Assembly: GCA_963823215.1 (NCBI GenBank)
Contig: CAWGKT010000005.1
Location: forward strand, 310,001-374,000
Source of the DNA: CAIWHR01 sp963823215
GTDB taxonomy: Bacteria; Pseudomonadota; Gammaproteobacteria; Burkholderiales; Casimicrobiaceae
Reading direction: 5' to 3'
Length of the DNA stretch: 64,000 bases
Shown: piece by piece, positions 12,958 to 23,071 of the stretch
Numbering within the stretch: the stretch's first letter is position 1
Layout: each line of letters begins with the position of its first letter
Notes under the pieces: model-generated
The model's input: the letters and a program-made list of their open reading frames with translations, nothing else
The model's database searches: none
Told to the model about the DNA's origin: nothing
Translations under genes and position numbers: made by a program

Positions 12958-13935
12958 ATGCTGATCAATTGTGTCGCCTACCAGAACGGCAGCAAGCTGG
13001 GCGACATTCCGGCGGCCGACATCAGCGAGTACGTCACGCGGCCCGAATGCTTCGTCTGGGTCGCGCTGTTCGAGCCGACGGAAGACGAGATCGACGAGAT
13101 GGCGAAGGAGTTCAACCTCCATCCTCTGGCGGTCGAAGACGCGCACAAGGGCCACCAGCGGCCGAAGATCGAGGAATACGACGATTCGCTCTTCGTCGTC
13201 CTGCACACGCTGGAGCCCATATCCGACGCTGGTGACGCGTCGCTGATCGACGGCGAGGTCGCCATCTTCGTCGGGAGCAATTACATCCTGTCGGTTCGCC
13301 ACCGGACGCAGAAGGGCTTCAACGACGTCCGGGCCCGCTGCGAGCGCGAACCGAAGCTCCTGCGTCACGGATCCGGCTTCGTTCTCTACGCGCTGATGGA
13401 CACCGTCGTGGACCGGTATTTCCCGATCCTCGACGCCATGGAGTCGGAGCTGGAGCAAATCGAGGAGAACATCTTCGTGCGCAACGCGGCGCGCTCGAAC
13501 ATCGAGTCGCTCTACGCGCTGAAGCAGAAGCTGATGCTGCTGAAGCACGCGATCGACCCGCTGATGGAGGCCACCGGCAAGCTCTACGGCGGCCGGGTGC
13601 CCCAGGTCTGCGCCGGGATGGGCGAGTACTTCCGCGACGTCTACGATCACCTGCACCGGATCCACGCGACGATCGAAGGCATCCGCGACATGCTCACGAC
13701 GGCGATCCAGGTGAATCTCGGGATGATCTCGCTCTCCGAAAGCGAGGTGACCAAGAAGCTCGCGGCGTGGGCCGCCATCATCGCGGTGCCGACGATGGTA
13801 GCGGGCATCTACGGGATGAACTTCGAGTTCATGCCCGAGCTCAAATGGACGTTCGGCTATCCGTTCGCGATCGCGACCATGGTCGTGGTCGACATCTATC
13901 TCTACGTGCGGTTCAAGAAGACGCGCTGGCTGTAG
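12958..13935 (+). CDS. corA: Magnesium/cobalt transporter CorA
   Basis: CorA forms a homopentameric Mg2+ channel in the inner membrane. The 325-residue protein starts MLINCVAYQNG at ATG 12958; an upstream in-frame ATG at 12868 adds only non-homologous sequence. It has the long acidic cytoplasmic domain and two C-terminal helices, with the signature YGMNFEFMPEL between them and the basic tail RFKKTRWL. Intact; it diverges from the MFS gene. Confidence 0.93.
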   Translation: MLINCVAYQNGSKLGDIPAADISEYVTRPECFVWVALFEPTEDEIDEMAKEFNLHPLAVEDAHKGHQRPKIEEYDDSLFVVLHTLEPISDAGDASLIDGEVAIFVGSNYILSVRHRTQKGFNDVRARCEREPKLLRHGSGFVLYALMDTVVDRYFPILDAMESELEQIEENIFVRNAARSNIESLYALKQKLMLLKHAIDPLMEATGKLYGGRVPQVCAGMGEYFRDVYDHLHRIHATIEGIRDMLTTAIQVNLGMISLSESEVTKKLAAWAAIIAVPTMVAGIYGMNFEFMPELKWTFGYPFAIATMVVVDIYLYVRFKKTRWL

Positions 13936-13973
13936 GCGGCACTGCCGCCCGCGCACGCCTCAGGAACAGCGCA

Positions 13974-14021
13974 TAGGGGACCAACCACGTTTTCCTCGGA
14001 GGGAACGTGGTCTGTCCCCTA
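13974..14021. repeat. Palindromic intergenic element, copy 2
   Basis: Near-perfect palindrome: TAGGGGACCAACCACGTTTTCC then GGGAACGTGGTCTGTCCCCTA. It lies between convergent corA and the cation-diffusion facilitator gene, where it could also act as a bidirectional terminator. It matches copy 1 at 11474-11520. Confidence 0.8.
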
Positions 14022-14034
14022 CTCGGGGTCCGCC

Positions 14035-15000
14035 TCAGTGCGGCGCTTGACCGGAGTCGTGGTCGGCGACGGCCGCGGGCGCCAGCGGAATCACGCGCCC
14101 GGACGGCGCCGGCACCTGCCACGCCGGCTGCAGCGTGACGTGATCGATCCCGAAATCGTGCGCGAGCATCCGCTGCGCCGACGCGAGCACGCGCGGCCAG
14201 GCCGAGCCATCGTTCAGCATGAGGTGCGCGGACAAGGCGACGCGCGCGGCGCTCATCTGCCAGACGTGCAGGTCGTGCACGCCGGTCACGCCGGGGATGG
14301 CCGCCAGCGCGCGGCCCACTGCCTCGTACGAGACGTGCCCGGGCACACCCTCCAGCAGCACGCCGGTCGACTCCTTGAAGAGGGCGAGTGTCGAGCGCAG
14401 GATGAGGAGCGCCACCACGAGCGACAGGATCGGGTCGATCGGCATCCAGCCGGTGCGGTAGATCACGGCACCGGCAACCAGAGCCGCCACGGAGCCCATG
14501 AGATCGCCGAAGACGTGCAGCAGCGCGCCACGCGCATTGATGCCGCTGGCGCCACGGGACAACATCCAGGCCACGATCAGATTGACGCCGAGTCCCACGG
14601 CGGCGACGACCATCACCGTCGGCCCCGCGACAGGCACCGGGTCCAACAATCGATGCACGGCTTCGACCGCGATCCACAGGATCAGAGCCAGCATGGCAAG
14701 CGCATTGACGAAGGCGGCGAGCACCTCGGCCCGCGCATAGCCGTAGGACGCGCGCCGCGACGGCGGGCGCGAAGCCACGGCGGCAGCGATCAGTGCGACG
14801 ACGAAGGATGCCGAGTCGGTCACCATGTGGCCGGCGTCGGAAATGAGCGCAAGCGATCCGGCGAAGTAGCCCGCCACTGCCTCGACCGCCGCGAATGCCC
14901 CCGTCAGCAGGAGTGCCGCCCACAGCGCGCGCCGCGTAGCCCGTGCTCCGACGTGGTGGTGATGCGCGTGCGCATCGGGGGCGGCGTGCGGTGCGTGCAT
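14035..15000 (-). CDS. Cation diffusion facilitator (CzcD/ZitB-like)
   Basis: This inner-membrane zinc/cadmium/cobalt-proton antiporter has 321 residues and is intact. It has a His-rich N-terminus (HAHHHH), six hydrophobic helices, and the metal-site motifs ISDAGHMVTDS in helix 2 and HVFGD in helix 5. A cytoplasmic C-terminal domain follows (VTGVHDLHVWQMS). This is the CzcD/ZitB branch. It starts next to the 3' end of the acyltransferase on the same strand. Confidence 0.9.
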   Translation of the reverse strand: MHAPHAAPDAHAHHHHVGARATRRALWAALLLTGAFAAVEAVAGYFAGSLALISDAGHMVTDSASFVVALIAAAVASRPPSRRASYGYARAEVLAAFVNALAMLALILWIAVEAVHRLLDPVPVAGPTVMVVAAVGLGVNLIVAWMLSRGASGINARGALLHVFGDLMGSVAALVAGAVIYRTGWMPIDPILSLVVALLILRSTLALFKESTGVLLEGVPGHVSYEAVGRALAAIPGVTGVHDLHVWQMSAARVALSAHLMLNDGSAWPRVLASAQRMLAHDFGIDHVTLQPAWQVPAPSGRVIPLAPAAVADHDSGQAPH

Positions 15001-15006
15001 GACCCG

Positions 15007-15754
15007 TCAATCCACCGGCCGGCGGCTCGTCGCGCAGGCGGACCGGGCCCTGGTTCTCGCGGATGGCGGCCGCACTTGTCGGCGTAGAACGCGCGAATGC
15101 GCGCCATGTCGGCCGCACCGTCGCCGGTCAGGTCGAGGTAGACACGCCAGACGCCATCTCGCGCCGCGGGTAATCGATGAAGCCGAGCGCCAGCGGCACG
15201 CCGGCCGCGCGTGCCAGGTGATAGAAACCCGATTTCCAGTACGTGGCCCGGCCACGAGTGCCTTCGGGCGCTATGGCCAGCCGGAATTCCTCGTTGCGTC
15301 GGAATTCAACATGGTCATTTCGTCGATGAAGCCGGTCCGTTCACGCCGGTTCACGGGAACTCCGCCCCAGCGCAGGAGCAGCGGCCCCAGCAGCGGCACG
15401 CTTGAACAGCGTGTCCTTGCCGGCGAAGCGGATGGGCAATCCGGTCATGAACTTGACGCAGAGGCCGATCGCCGTGTCCCAGTTCGACGTGTGCGGATAG
15501 AAGATCACCACGCAGCGGTTCGGCACCGGCTGCGCCAGCACGACCTTCCAGCCGGAGAGGCGCAAGAGGGTCGCGCCGAGCCACGGGGCGAATCCGCGCC
15601 CGAGCGGCCGTTCGAGAACGGGCGCCGATGCGATGGGGGGCCGAGCGGACACGAGGGGACCGGAATTCCCGATGCGGAGGCAGTTTGCGCGCCGTGCGCA
15701 GAGTCTAGCAAATCGACCCGCGGGACGCGCGGCCGAAGAATCCTGCGGCGTCAT
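15007..15754 (-). CDS. Lysophospholipid acyltransferase (PlsC-like), frameshifted
   Basis: Family features are visible across several frames. They are FYPHTSNWD, which stands where the HX4D acyltransferase motif lies in this PlsC-like subfamily, then MTGLPIRFAGKDTLFK, VPLLGPLLLRWGGVPVNR, IAPEGTRGRATYWKSGF (the EGTR substrate motif) and LGFIDYPRREM. At least four single-base shifts (near 15400, 15310, 15160 and 15060) break the frame. The predicted role is acyl transfer to a lysophospholipid or related acceptor at the inner membrane. Start ATG 15754 and the stop near 15007 are estimates. Confidence 0.7.
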
Positions 15755-15803
15755 CCGCGATGCGCCATGCCCCGGCCCGGAAAAGCTCGGTAGAATCCGC
15801 GGC

Positions 15804-16420
15804 GTGAACACGCCACTCTCGCCATCGCTCGCCGATGCGGTCGACGCGGCACTCCCGCAGACGCAGTGCCGGCGCTGCGGCTACGACGCTGCCGGCCGTA
15901 CGCCGAGGCCATCGCGGCCGGCATAGCGATCAATCGCTGCCCGCCCGGCGGAGACGACCTGATCGCGCAATTGTCGGCGTTGACCGGACAGCCGGCCATC
16001 GCGCTCGACCGGAGTCTGCGGCGAGCCCGGCCCGCTGACCGTCGCCCGCATCGACGAGACGCGTGCATCGGCTGCACGCTGTGCATCGATGCGTGCCCCG
16101 TCGACGCCATCGTCGGCGCGGCCAAACGCATGCACACGGTGCTCCCCGCCTTGTGCACCGGATGCGAGCTTTGCGTGCCGCCCTGCCCCGTCGACTGCAT
16201 CGCAATGGTTCCCGCGGGTCGCGCCTGGAGCCCGGAGGATGCACGTGCGGCCCGCAGCAGATACGTTGCGCGCAACCGGCGCCTCGCACGCGCATCGTCC
16301 GCGACCCGCGTGACTTCGTCGACGGCGGACAGCGAACGGGTCAAGCGCGAAGCCGCGGTCGCCGCCGCGCTCGTGCGTGCGCGGGCGCGCCGCAACACCT
16401 GGAACGCCGGCCGTAAATGA
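15804..16420 (+). CDS. rnfB: RnfB-like ferredoxin-type electron transport protein, frameshifted
   Basis: RnfB/RsxB carries Fe-S clusters and passes electrons within the Rnf complex. The GTG start at 15804 is followed by the Fe-S domain CRRCGYD, then in another frame RPYAEAIAAGIAINRCPPGGDD. Next come two 4Fe-4S motifs, CIGCTLCIDACPVDA and CTGCELCVPPCPVDC. Shifts occur near 15893 and between 16025 and 16065. No other rnf genes adjoin, which is the usual situation for the betaproteobacterial solitary RnfB form. Confidence 0.75.
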
Positions 16421-16496
16421 TCGGCAGGTTTTCGCAGCGTGTTGTCCTGGGCATCGCCGCCGCGTGCAACTCGGCGGTACCGGCACCGACGAAGCC

Positions 16497-17129
16497 ATGA
16501 ACCCGCAGAAGCGCCGCGCGATCTTCGAGCGCCTGCGCGCGGCCAACCCGCATCCGCAGTCGGAGCTCGCGCATCGGACGCCGTTCGAGCTGCTGGTCGC
16601 CGTCGTGCTCTCCGCCCAGGCTACCGACAAGGGCGTGAACAAGGCGACCGCAAAGCTCTTCCCGGTCGCCCATACGCCTGCGGCGATCGCGGCGCTGGGC
16701 GTCGACGGGCTGATCCCGTACGTGCAGTCGATAGGACTCTTCCGCAATAAGGCGAAGAACATCGTCGCGCTTTCGCAGATCCTGCTGCGTGAGCACGGCG
16801 GCGAGGTGCCGGCCAACCGCGAGGCGCTGGAGAAATTGCCCGGCGTGGGCCGCAAGACCGCCAACGTCGTGCTCAACGTCGCCTTCGGACAGCCGACGAT
16901 CGCCGTGGACACGCACATCTTCCGGGTCGCCAACCGCATGGGCCTCGCCCCAGGCAAGAACCCAGACGAGGTCGAGCGGAAGCTCGTCAAATTCGTTCCG
17001 GAAGAATTCCGGCAGCACGCGCACCACTGGCTGATCCTGCACGGACGCTACGTCTGCGTCGCGCGGAAGCCCGACTGCGGCGCGTGCCCGCTGCGCGATC
17101 TCTGCGAGTATCGCGACAAGACGGCGTAG
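16497..17129 (+). CDS. nth: Endonuclease III
   Basis: Nth is a bifunctional DNA glycosylase/AP lyase of base excision repair that acts on oxidised pyrimidines. The 210-residue protein starts MNPQKRRAIFERLR. It has the HhH motif with the catalytic Lys (LPGVGRKTANVVLN), the catalytic Asp in VDTHIFRVANR, and the C-x6-C-x2-C-x5-C 4Fe-4S loop (CVARKPDCGACPLRDLC). Intact. Confidence 0.95.
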   Translation: MNPQKRRAIFERLRAANPHPQSELAHRTPFELLVAVVLSAQATDKGVNKATAKLFPVAHTPAAIAALGVDGLIPYVQSIGLFRNKAKNIVALSQILLREHGGEVPANREALEKLPGVGRKTANVVLNVAFGQPTIAVDTHIFRVANRMGLAPGKNPDEVERKLVKFVPEEFRQHAHHWLILHGRYVCVARKPDCGACPLRDLCEYRDKTA

Positions 17130-17137
17130 GCGGCGCG

Positions 17138-17617
17138 TTGTTCAATCCGTCCCGCGACGAGGCCCGCCGTTTCCTGATCGAGGCGTGGAGAAAACACCGC
17201 GCGCGGGAGCCGTCGTCCGGCCTCGAGCGCATCGCCGCCGATCTCGTCGCGCAGCACCCCGAGTATCACGCGGTCCTCGAAGACCCCGTGCGCAGTCTCG
17301 ATCGGGACTGGCAGCCGGAGCGCGGCGACGTCAATCCCTTCCTGCACCTGTCGCTGCACCTCGCCGTCGCCGAGCAGCTGTCGATCGATCAGCCGCCCGG
17401 CATTCGCGCCGAGTACGAGCGGATTCGCATGGCGAAGGGCGACGAGCATGCCGCGCTGCACGCAGTGCTGGAATGTCTGGCGGAGGTTGTCTGGACCGCA
17501 CAGCGCCACGGCACACCGCCGGATGCCGCGCTCTACCTCGCCTGCCTCGCGCGGCAGCGACTGAAGATCGCAGATCTTCAGTGCTTTGCCGAAACGGTCG
17601 CCGGCTGCGCGGCGTAA
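17138..17617 (+). CDS. DUF1841 family protein
   Basis: A 160-residue protein starting at TTG 17138 (FNPSRDEARRFLIEAW), nine bases after the nth stop. The conserved block NPFLHLSLHLAVAEQLSIDQP identifies DUF1841, a family found next to nth in beta- and gammaproteobacteria; its function is unknown. The 3' end overlaps the convergent cytochrome gene by about 40 bases. Confidence 0.85.
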   Translation: MFNPSRDEARRFLIEAWRKHRAREPSSGLERIAADLVAQHPEYHAVLEDPVRSLDRDWQPERGDVNPFLHLSLHLAVAEQLSIDQPPGIRAEYERIRMAKGDEHAALHAVLECLAEVVWTAQRHGTPPDAALYLACLARQRLKIADLQCFAETVAGCAA

Positions 17618-17916
17618 TACGCGGCCAGGTTATCGACGTCCTGCTTCGACAACGCTTGCGCGAAGCCAGCCATGATGGCGTTCTTGCGCTGGCCGGACTT
17701 GTAGTCGCGCATCGCTTTCGCCAGGTAATCGGGGTATTGCCCGCCGATTCGCGGAAAGTCGGCGGTAGCGCTGTTGCCGTCGGCGCCATGGCAGGCCGCG
17801 CAGACTTCGGTCGCCTTGGCCTTGCCGGCGGCAAGATCGGCGGCCGAGGCGCCGGCGGCCGCACCGAACGCGATGAGCGCGATGGCCGTCGTGAAGAAGG
17901 ATCGTTGCATCGTCAT
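17578..17916 (-). CDS. Periplasmic monohaem cytochrome c (second of a pair)
   Basis: A 112-residue protein with a signal peptide (FFTTAIALIAFGAAAGASA), haem-binding motif CAACH and distal region FPRIGGQYPDYLAKAM. It belongs to the class I c4/c5-like group. Two tandem monohaem cytochromes in this arrangement resemble the halves of a dihaem cytochrome c4. The start overlaps the stop of the upstream cytochrome gene (ATGA). Confidence 0.88.
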   Translation of the reverse strand: MTMQRSFFTTAIALIAFGAAAGASAADLAAGKAKATEVCAACHGADGNSATADFPRIGGQYPDYLAKAMRDYKSGQRKNAIMAGFAQALSKQDVDNLAAYYAAQPATVSAKH

Positions 17917-18263
17917 TTGCCCGCTGTCTTGACGCCACCCTGCGCGTAATACGCTGCGAGGTCAGCCATGTCCTGCTCGGAAAGCGATGCGGCGATGGCG
18001 CGCATCGACGGATGACTGCGCTCCCCGCTCTTGTACTCCAGGAGGGCCTTCACCAGATAGGCCTCGTGCTGGCCGCCGATCCGGGGGACGTGATACACCT
18101 CCGGGAATGCCGTCCGCCAGCCCTCGATGCCGTGGCAACCCGCGCACATCCGGGTCTTCTCACGGCCCTTCGCAGCGTCACCTGCCGCAGTCCCCTGGGC
18201 CGCGGCCCAGGTTGAAGTGAGCGCGGCCGCCACCAAAGCGGCGTGGAGGATCGTCTTGGTCAT
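17913..18263 (-). CDS. Periplasmic monohaem cytochrome c (first of a pair)
   Basis: A 116-residue protein from ATG 18263, with a signal peptide ending STWAAAQG, the haem site CAGCH, and the axial-Met region (KSGERSHPSMRAIAASL). Its layout matches its downstream neighbour (VPRIGGQHEAYLVKALLEYKSG), which points to gene duplication. The pair forms a coupled unit probably used for periplasmic electron transfer. Confidence 0.88.
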   Translation of the reverse strand: MTKTILHAALVAAALTSTWAAAQGTAAGDAAKGREKTRMCAGCHGIEGWRTAFPEVYHVPRIGGQHEAYLVKALLEYKSGERSHPSMRAIAASLSEQDMADLAAYYAQGGVKTAGK

Positions 18264-18437
18264 CGTCCGGTAGCAGGGTTCGCGAATCTTGGCATCGGGT
18301 GTGCCGTGTCCGCAGCGATCGCGGCGGGCCGGCACGGAAAAGGTTCGTGATTCTAGGGTTTCGGTCCGACGCGGTCAAACGCCGCGATCGACCGCTGTAG
18401 GTGCAGAACCTGCTTGCCCCGCGCCCCGGCCCCGCGG

Positions 18438-18761
18438 TCATCGCTCGAGATGCTTGAGCTTGTCCTTCACCCCTTTCCACTCATCGGCGTCCGGGGGCGC
18501 GGGCTTGCGCTCGATGATGGGCTTCCAGAGCTTCGCGAGCTCGGCGTTGAGCGCCGTGAAGGACTGCTGGTCGGGCGGAACGTCGTCCTCCGCGTAGATC
18601 GCCTCGACCGGACATTCGGCCACGCACAGCGTGCAGTCGATGCATTCGTCCGGGTCGATGACGAGAAAATTGGGACCCTCGCGGAAGCAGTCCACCGGGC
18701 AGACATCGACGCAATCGGTATACTTGCAGCGGATACAGGTTTCGGTGACGACATAGGTCAT
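18438..18761 (-). CDS. fdxA: 7Fe ferredoxin (FdxA type)
   Basis: This is a soluble electron carrier with one 3Fe-4S and one 4Fe-4S cluster. The 107-residue protein starts MTYVVTETCIRCKYTDC. It has the motifs CKYTDCVDVCPVDC and CIDCTLCVAECPVEA and the C-terminal extension (LAKLWKPIIERK) of the proteobacterial FdxA group. The first cluster motif lacks the second Cys position of a 4Fe ligand set, as in 7Fe ferredoxins. Confidence 0.92.
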   Translation of the reverse strand: MTYVVTETCIRCKYTDCVDVCPVDCFREGPNFLVIDPDECIDCTLCVAECPVEAIYAEDDVPPDQQSFTALNAELAKLWKPIIERKPAPPDADEWKGVKDKLKHLER

Positions 18762-18994
18762 GCTTGGGTGTCCCGCATGCAAAAAAGCGGATTTTAGCAA
18801 ATCGGGCCGCACGCTCCGCATCGTCGTCGCCAATGTTTGCCCGGGGGCGCTTGCGCCGGCGCGGCCCTTCGGATAACGTAGCCTTGGGCTTCGACCCGCG
18901 CCGGCAGCGGCGGCCAAAGTCCCCGGCCGCGCCCGCCGGGCCCCGAACCCCCACCGGGTGACCCGCTGTCATCTGCGCATCTCACGAGGAATCC

Positions 18995-19321
18995 ATGAGC
19001 GACCACATCAAACACGTTTCCGACGCCACGTTCGACAAGGAAGTCCTGCAGTCCTCGACGCCGGTGCTGGTCGATTACTGGGCCGAGTGGTGCGGCCCGT
19101 GCAAGATGATCGCGCCGGTGCTGGAGGACATGGCGAAGGAGTATGCCGGCCGGCTGACCGTCGCCAAGCTCGACATCGACGCCAATCCCGGCATCACGAG
19201 CCAGTTCGGCATCCGCGGCATTCCGACCCTCATCCTGTTCAAGGGCGGGAAGCTGCACGCGCAGAAGGTGGGCGCGCTGTCGAAATCCCAGCTCACCGCC
19301 TTTGTTGACAGCAACCTCTGA
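18995..19321 (+). CDS. trxA: Thioredoxin
   Basis: A 108-residue thioredoxin with active site WAEWCGPCKMIAP and cis-Pro segment GIRGIPTLILFKGG. It reduces disulphides in cytoplasmic proteins. A Shine-Dalgarno-like AGGA lies just upstream of ATG 18995. trxA preceding rho is a common arrangement in proteobacteria. Confidence 0.95.
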   Translation: MSDHIKHVSDATFDKEVLQSSTPVLVDYWAEWCGPCKMIAPVLEDMAKEYAGRLTVAKLDIDANPGITSQFGIRGIPTLILFKGGKLHAQKVGALSKSQLTAFVDSNL

Positions 19322-19348
19322 ACCCGTTAGTCTGATCTTCGTGCCTGC

Positions 19349-19376
19349 GCCGCCCCCCTCCGTCTAGAGGGGCGGC
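19349..19376 (+). promoter_or_regulatory. Hairpin in the trxA-rho interval
   Basis: GCCGCCCC and GGGGCGGC form a GC-rich stem around a 12-base loop. There is no T-run, so it is not a clear intrinsic terminator. It lies within the rho leader, a region that in other bacteria is subject to autoregulatory attenuation; that role is inference here. Confidence 0.35.
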
Positions 19377-19484
19377 TCCGCAGCACCGCACACGACGCCG
19401 CGCCGTTCTCCCGGGCGTCACGATCCCAGAGTCGATGCCGCGGCGACCCGCCGCCCCCCGTCCTTTCCGCGCGTTCCCAAGCCC

Positions 19485-20744
<1,260 letters not shown>

Positions 20745-21010
20745 TGTTGCCCCTGCCAGCGCCCGCGCCGCCGCCTAGACTCATTGTTATTGGTTAAGCC
20801 GTTGATTTTAATGTCGTATTGCCTCATGCCCGGCAGCCCGCGCGGCGTCCAGGGTTTTGTTGCGTTGCAGCGCAAAACGGCGGATAATTTTTGTTTGGCC
20901 ATGCGGACGGCCTTGTGAAACGCCGACTTCGTCCGCAGATAGCGCCGCGGCCTAAAGACGCGCTCTGCGGGTCACGAGACCCCGGTACGCAGGCCGAGAA
21001 TGAGGACAAC
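20745..21010 (+). promoter_or_regulatory. rho-rpmE intergenic region
   Basis: These 266 bases are more AT-rich than their surroundings (TTGTTATTGGTTAAG .. GATTTTAATG .. GGATAATTTTTG) and probably hold the rpmE promoter. A small stem TTGCG-TTGCAG-CGCAA is followed by AAACGG rather than a T-run. No supported gene was found. Confidence 0.35.
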
Positions 21011-21262
21011 ATGAAAACCGGCATTCACCCGAAATACACCGAAATCCAGGTGACCTGCAGCTGTGGCAACACGTTCGTGACATCGTCGACCGTGGGCAAG
21101 CCGCTGCACGTCGAAGTGTGCTCGGCCTGCCATCCGTTCTACACGGGGAAGCAGAAGGTGATGGACACCGCCGGCCGGATCGACAAATTCCGTCAGCGCT
21201 ACGGCTCGAAGACCGCCGCGACCCCGCCGGCCGCCGAGCCTGCGAAAACCCCATCGCCGTAA
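21011..21262 (+). CDS. rpmE: 50S ribosomal protein L31 (zinc-binding)
   Basis: L31 bridges the ribosomal subunits. The 83-residue protein starts MKTGIHPKYTEIQVTC after a GAGG ribosome-binding site. Cys16, Cys18, Cys37 and Cys40 (CSCG and CSACH) form the zinc site of the C+ form. The C-terminal extension is Ala/Pro-rich (TAATPPAAEPAKTPSP). Confidence 0.96.
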   Translation: MKTGIHPKYTEIQVTCSCGNTFVTSSTVGKPLHVEVCSACHPFYTGKQKVMDTAGRIDKFRQRYGSKTAATPPAAEPAKTPSP

Positions 21263-21314
21263 CGCGCCGGGCAGTCGGCGCAGGCTGGCGCTGTCGGGCG
21301 CTTTCGACGGAAGA

Positions 21315-21335
21315 GGCAGCTTCGGCTGCCTTTTT
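21315..21335 (+). terminator. Intrinsic terminator after rpmE
   Basis: GGCAGC-TTCG-GCTGCC followed by TTTTT: a six-base stem with a stable UUCG tetraloop and a T-run, 53 bases after the rpmE stop. Confidence 0.85.
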
Positions 21336-21376
21336 CATTCCGGCCCCCCTCGCGCAGGCCCATACCCCACACGATC

Positions 21377-23071
21377 ATGCCGAAGCACGCGCTCGCCGAC
21401 GCCGAAGGTGACGGGGCCACTGCCCTCGGCCCGACGGGGCGCTTCGGCGCGCTGAAGCAGCTCGGCCTCGTCGTGCTCTGCGTGGCGTGGGTGCTGCTGG
21501 GGACGGTGGGCCACGATCCGTGGAAGACGCAGGACGCGACCACGTTCGGCGCCGTCCTCGAGATGATGGCGCGTGGCGACGCGCTCGTCCCGTATCTTGC
21601 CGGCGAGCCCGTCGTCGACAACCCGCCGCTCGTCTACCTGGCGGCGACCGGCACCAGCATGGCCTTGTCGCCCCTGCTGCCGTTGCACGACGCGGCACGC
21701 GTCGCGGCGGCCTTGTTCGTTGCCTTGACGTTGCTTCTCCTCGCCGCCACCGCTACCGAGCTGCATGGCCGCGCCTACCTATGGCTGCCGGTGCTGCTGT
21801 TCGTTGGCTCGGTCGGGTTGTGGGAACGCGCGCACCAGCTCGCGCCGGAAATGGGACTCATGCTCGGCATGGCCGCCGCGCTCTACGGGTTCGCGCTCGC
21901 CCTGCGGCGGCCGGTCGCCGGCGGCGCGGCGATCGGCCTGGGCGCCGGCGTCGGCTTTCTGTCGGCAGGATTCGTCGCGGTTCTCTGGATAGGCGTGACG
22001 GCCGCGGCGCTGCCCGTTGCCTTCTCGGCGTGGCGCACCCGCCGCTATGCGCGGGCGGCGGGTTTGGCACTTGCCCTCGCTGTGGTCCTCGCAGGTTCCT
22101 GGCCATTCGCGCTTTGGCTCCGCGCGCCCGCCCATCTGCACGCCTGGTGGGCCGCGCAATCACTGCGTGATTTCCTGGCGCCCCTGGACCCGGCAGCGGC
22201 GGGCGACGCCATGTTCCTCCTGAAGAACCTGCCCTGGTTCGCCTGGCCCGCCCTTCCTCTCGTGATCTGGACGATCGTGACGCGCGGCCGCGGCTTCAAC
22301 GGTGGCCTTGCCACTCCCGGTGTGCAGCTCCCCGCGATGGCGGCAATCGTGATCTGCGTCTGCATTCTGGCGATGTCCGGCCCGCGGCTGGTCAATCTCA
22401 TGCCGCTGCTCCTGCCGCTGTCGCTGCTCGGTGCGCTGGAAATCGACACGCTTAAGCGCGGCTTCTCCGGCGCGCTCGACTGGTTCGGCATTCTCACGTT
22501 CGGTCTCCTCTCGTTGCTCATGTGGTGGCTGTGGTTCGATGCCTCGGCGCACGGCATGGCACCGGCCGTCGCCCGGTTGTTCCGCGACACCGAAAGCGGC
22601 TATCGGCCTTCCTTCCATTGGCTCGCCTTCGGTGTGTCACTGCTCCTGACCCTGCTCTGGCTCGCTCTGGTGCGCCCCGCGCGGCGCTCGAACCGCCGCG
22701 CCCTCCTCAACTGGGCGGCGGGCATGACGCTGCTGTGGGCGCTCTACTCGACCATCTGGCTGCCCTACATCGATTCACGCCGCAGCTACCGCGGAGTCGC
22801 CGAATCGGTGCGCGCCGTGCTGACGCAGGAAGGGTGCGTGGCCAGCCGCAATCTGGGCGATGCGCAGCGGGCGCTCTTCCAGTATTTCGCGAACCTGGTG
22901 ACCGTCCGCGCCGAAATCGCGCCGATCGACAGTTGCACCGCGCTTCTCGTCCAGTACGGCCGCAATGATCGCGATCCGACGACGCCGGACGGGTGGCGGA
23001 TGGCGTGGACGGGCCAACGCCGTGGCGACGACACCGAGCGCTACGTTCTCTACCTGCGGAGCGCCCGGTGA
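21377..23071 (+). CDS. ArnT/GT39-like membrane glycosyltransferase
   Basis: A 564-residue polytopic membrane protein with ten or more hydrophobic helices. The first periplasmic loop contains DPWKTQDATTFG, corresponding to the acidic catalytic loop of GT-C enzymes (ArnT, PMT), followed by the EPVVDNPPLVY segment. Such enzymes move a sugar from a lipid phosphate donor onto lipid A, protein or glycan; the acceptor is unknown. The 3' end overlaps the obgE GTG start. An intrinsic terminator precedes it, so it probably has its own promoter. Confidence 0.75.
   Translation: MPKHALADAEGDGATALGPTGRFGALKQLGLVVLCVAWVLLGTVGHDPWKTQDATTFGAVLEMMARGDALVPYLAGEPVVDNPPLVYLAATGTSMALSPLLPLHDAARVAAALFVALTLLLLAATATELHGRAYLWLPVLLFVGSVGLWERAHQLAPEMGLMLGMAAALYGFALALRRPVAGGAAIGLGAGVGFLSAGFVAVLWIGVTAAALPVAFSAWRTRRYARAAGLALALAVVLAGSWPFALWLRAPAHLHAWWAAQSLRDFLAPLDPAAAGDAMFLLKNLPWFAWPALPLVIWTIVTRGRGFNGGLATPGVQLPAMAAIVICVCILAMSGPRLVNLMPLLLPLSLLGALEIDTLKRGFSGALDWFGILTFGLLSLLMWWLWFDASAHGMAPAVARLFRDTESGYRPSFHWLAFGVSLLLTLLWLALVRPARRSNRRALLNWAAGMTLLWALYSTIWLPYIDSRRSYRGVAESVRAVLTQEGCVASRNLGDAQRALFQYFANLVTVRAEIAPIDSCTALLVQYGRNDRDPTTPDGWRMAWTGQRRGDDTERYVLYLRSAR

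Noticed and set aside
12436..13956. 506-codon minus-strand frame overlapping corA and the MFS gene
   Set aside because: It spans two genes supported on family grounds and has the His/Arg/Asp bias of a shadow frame.
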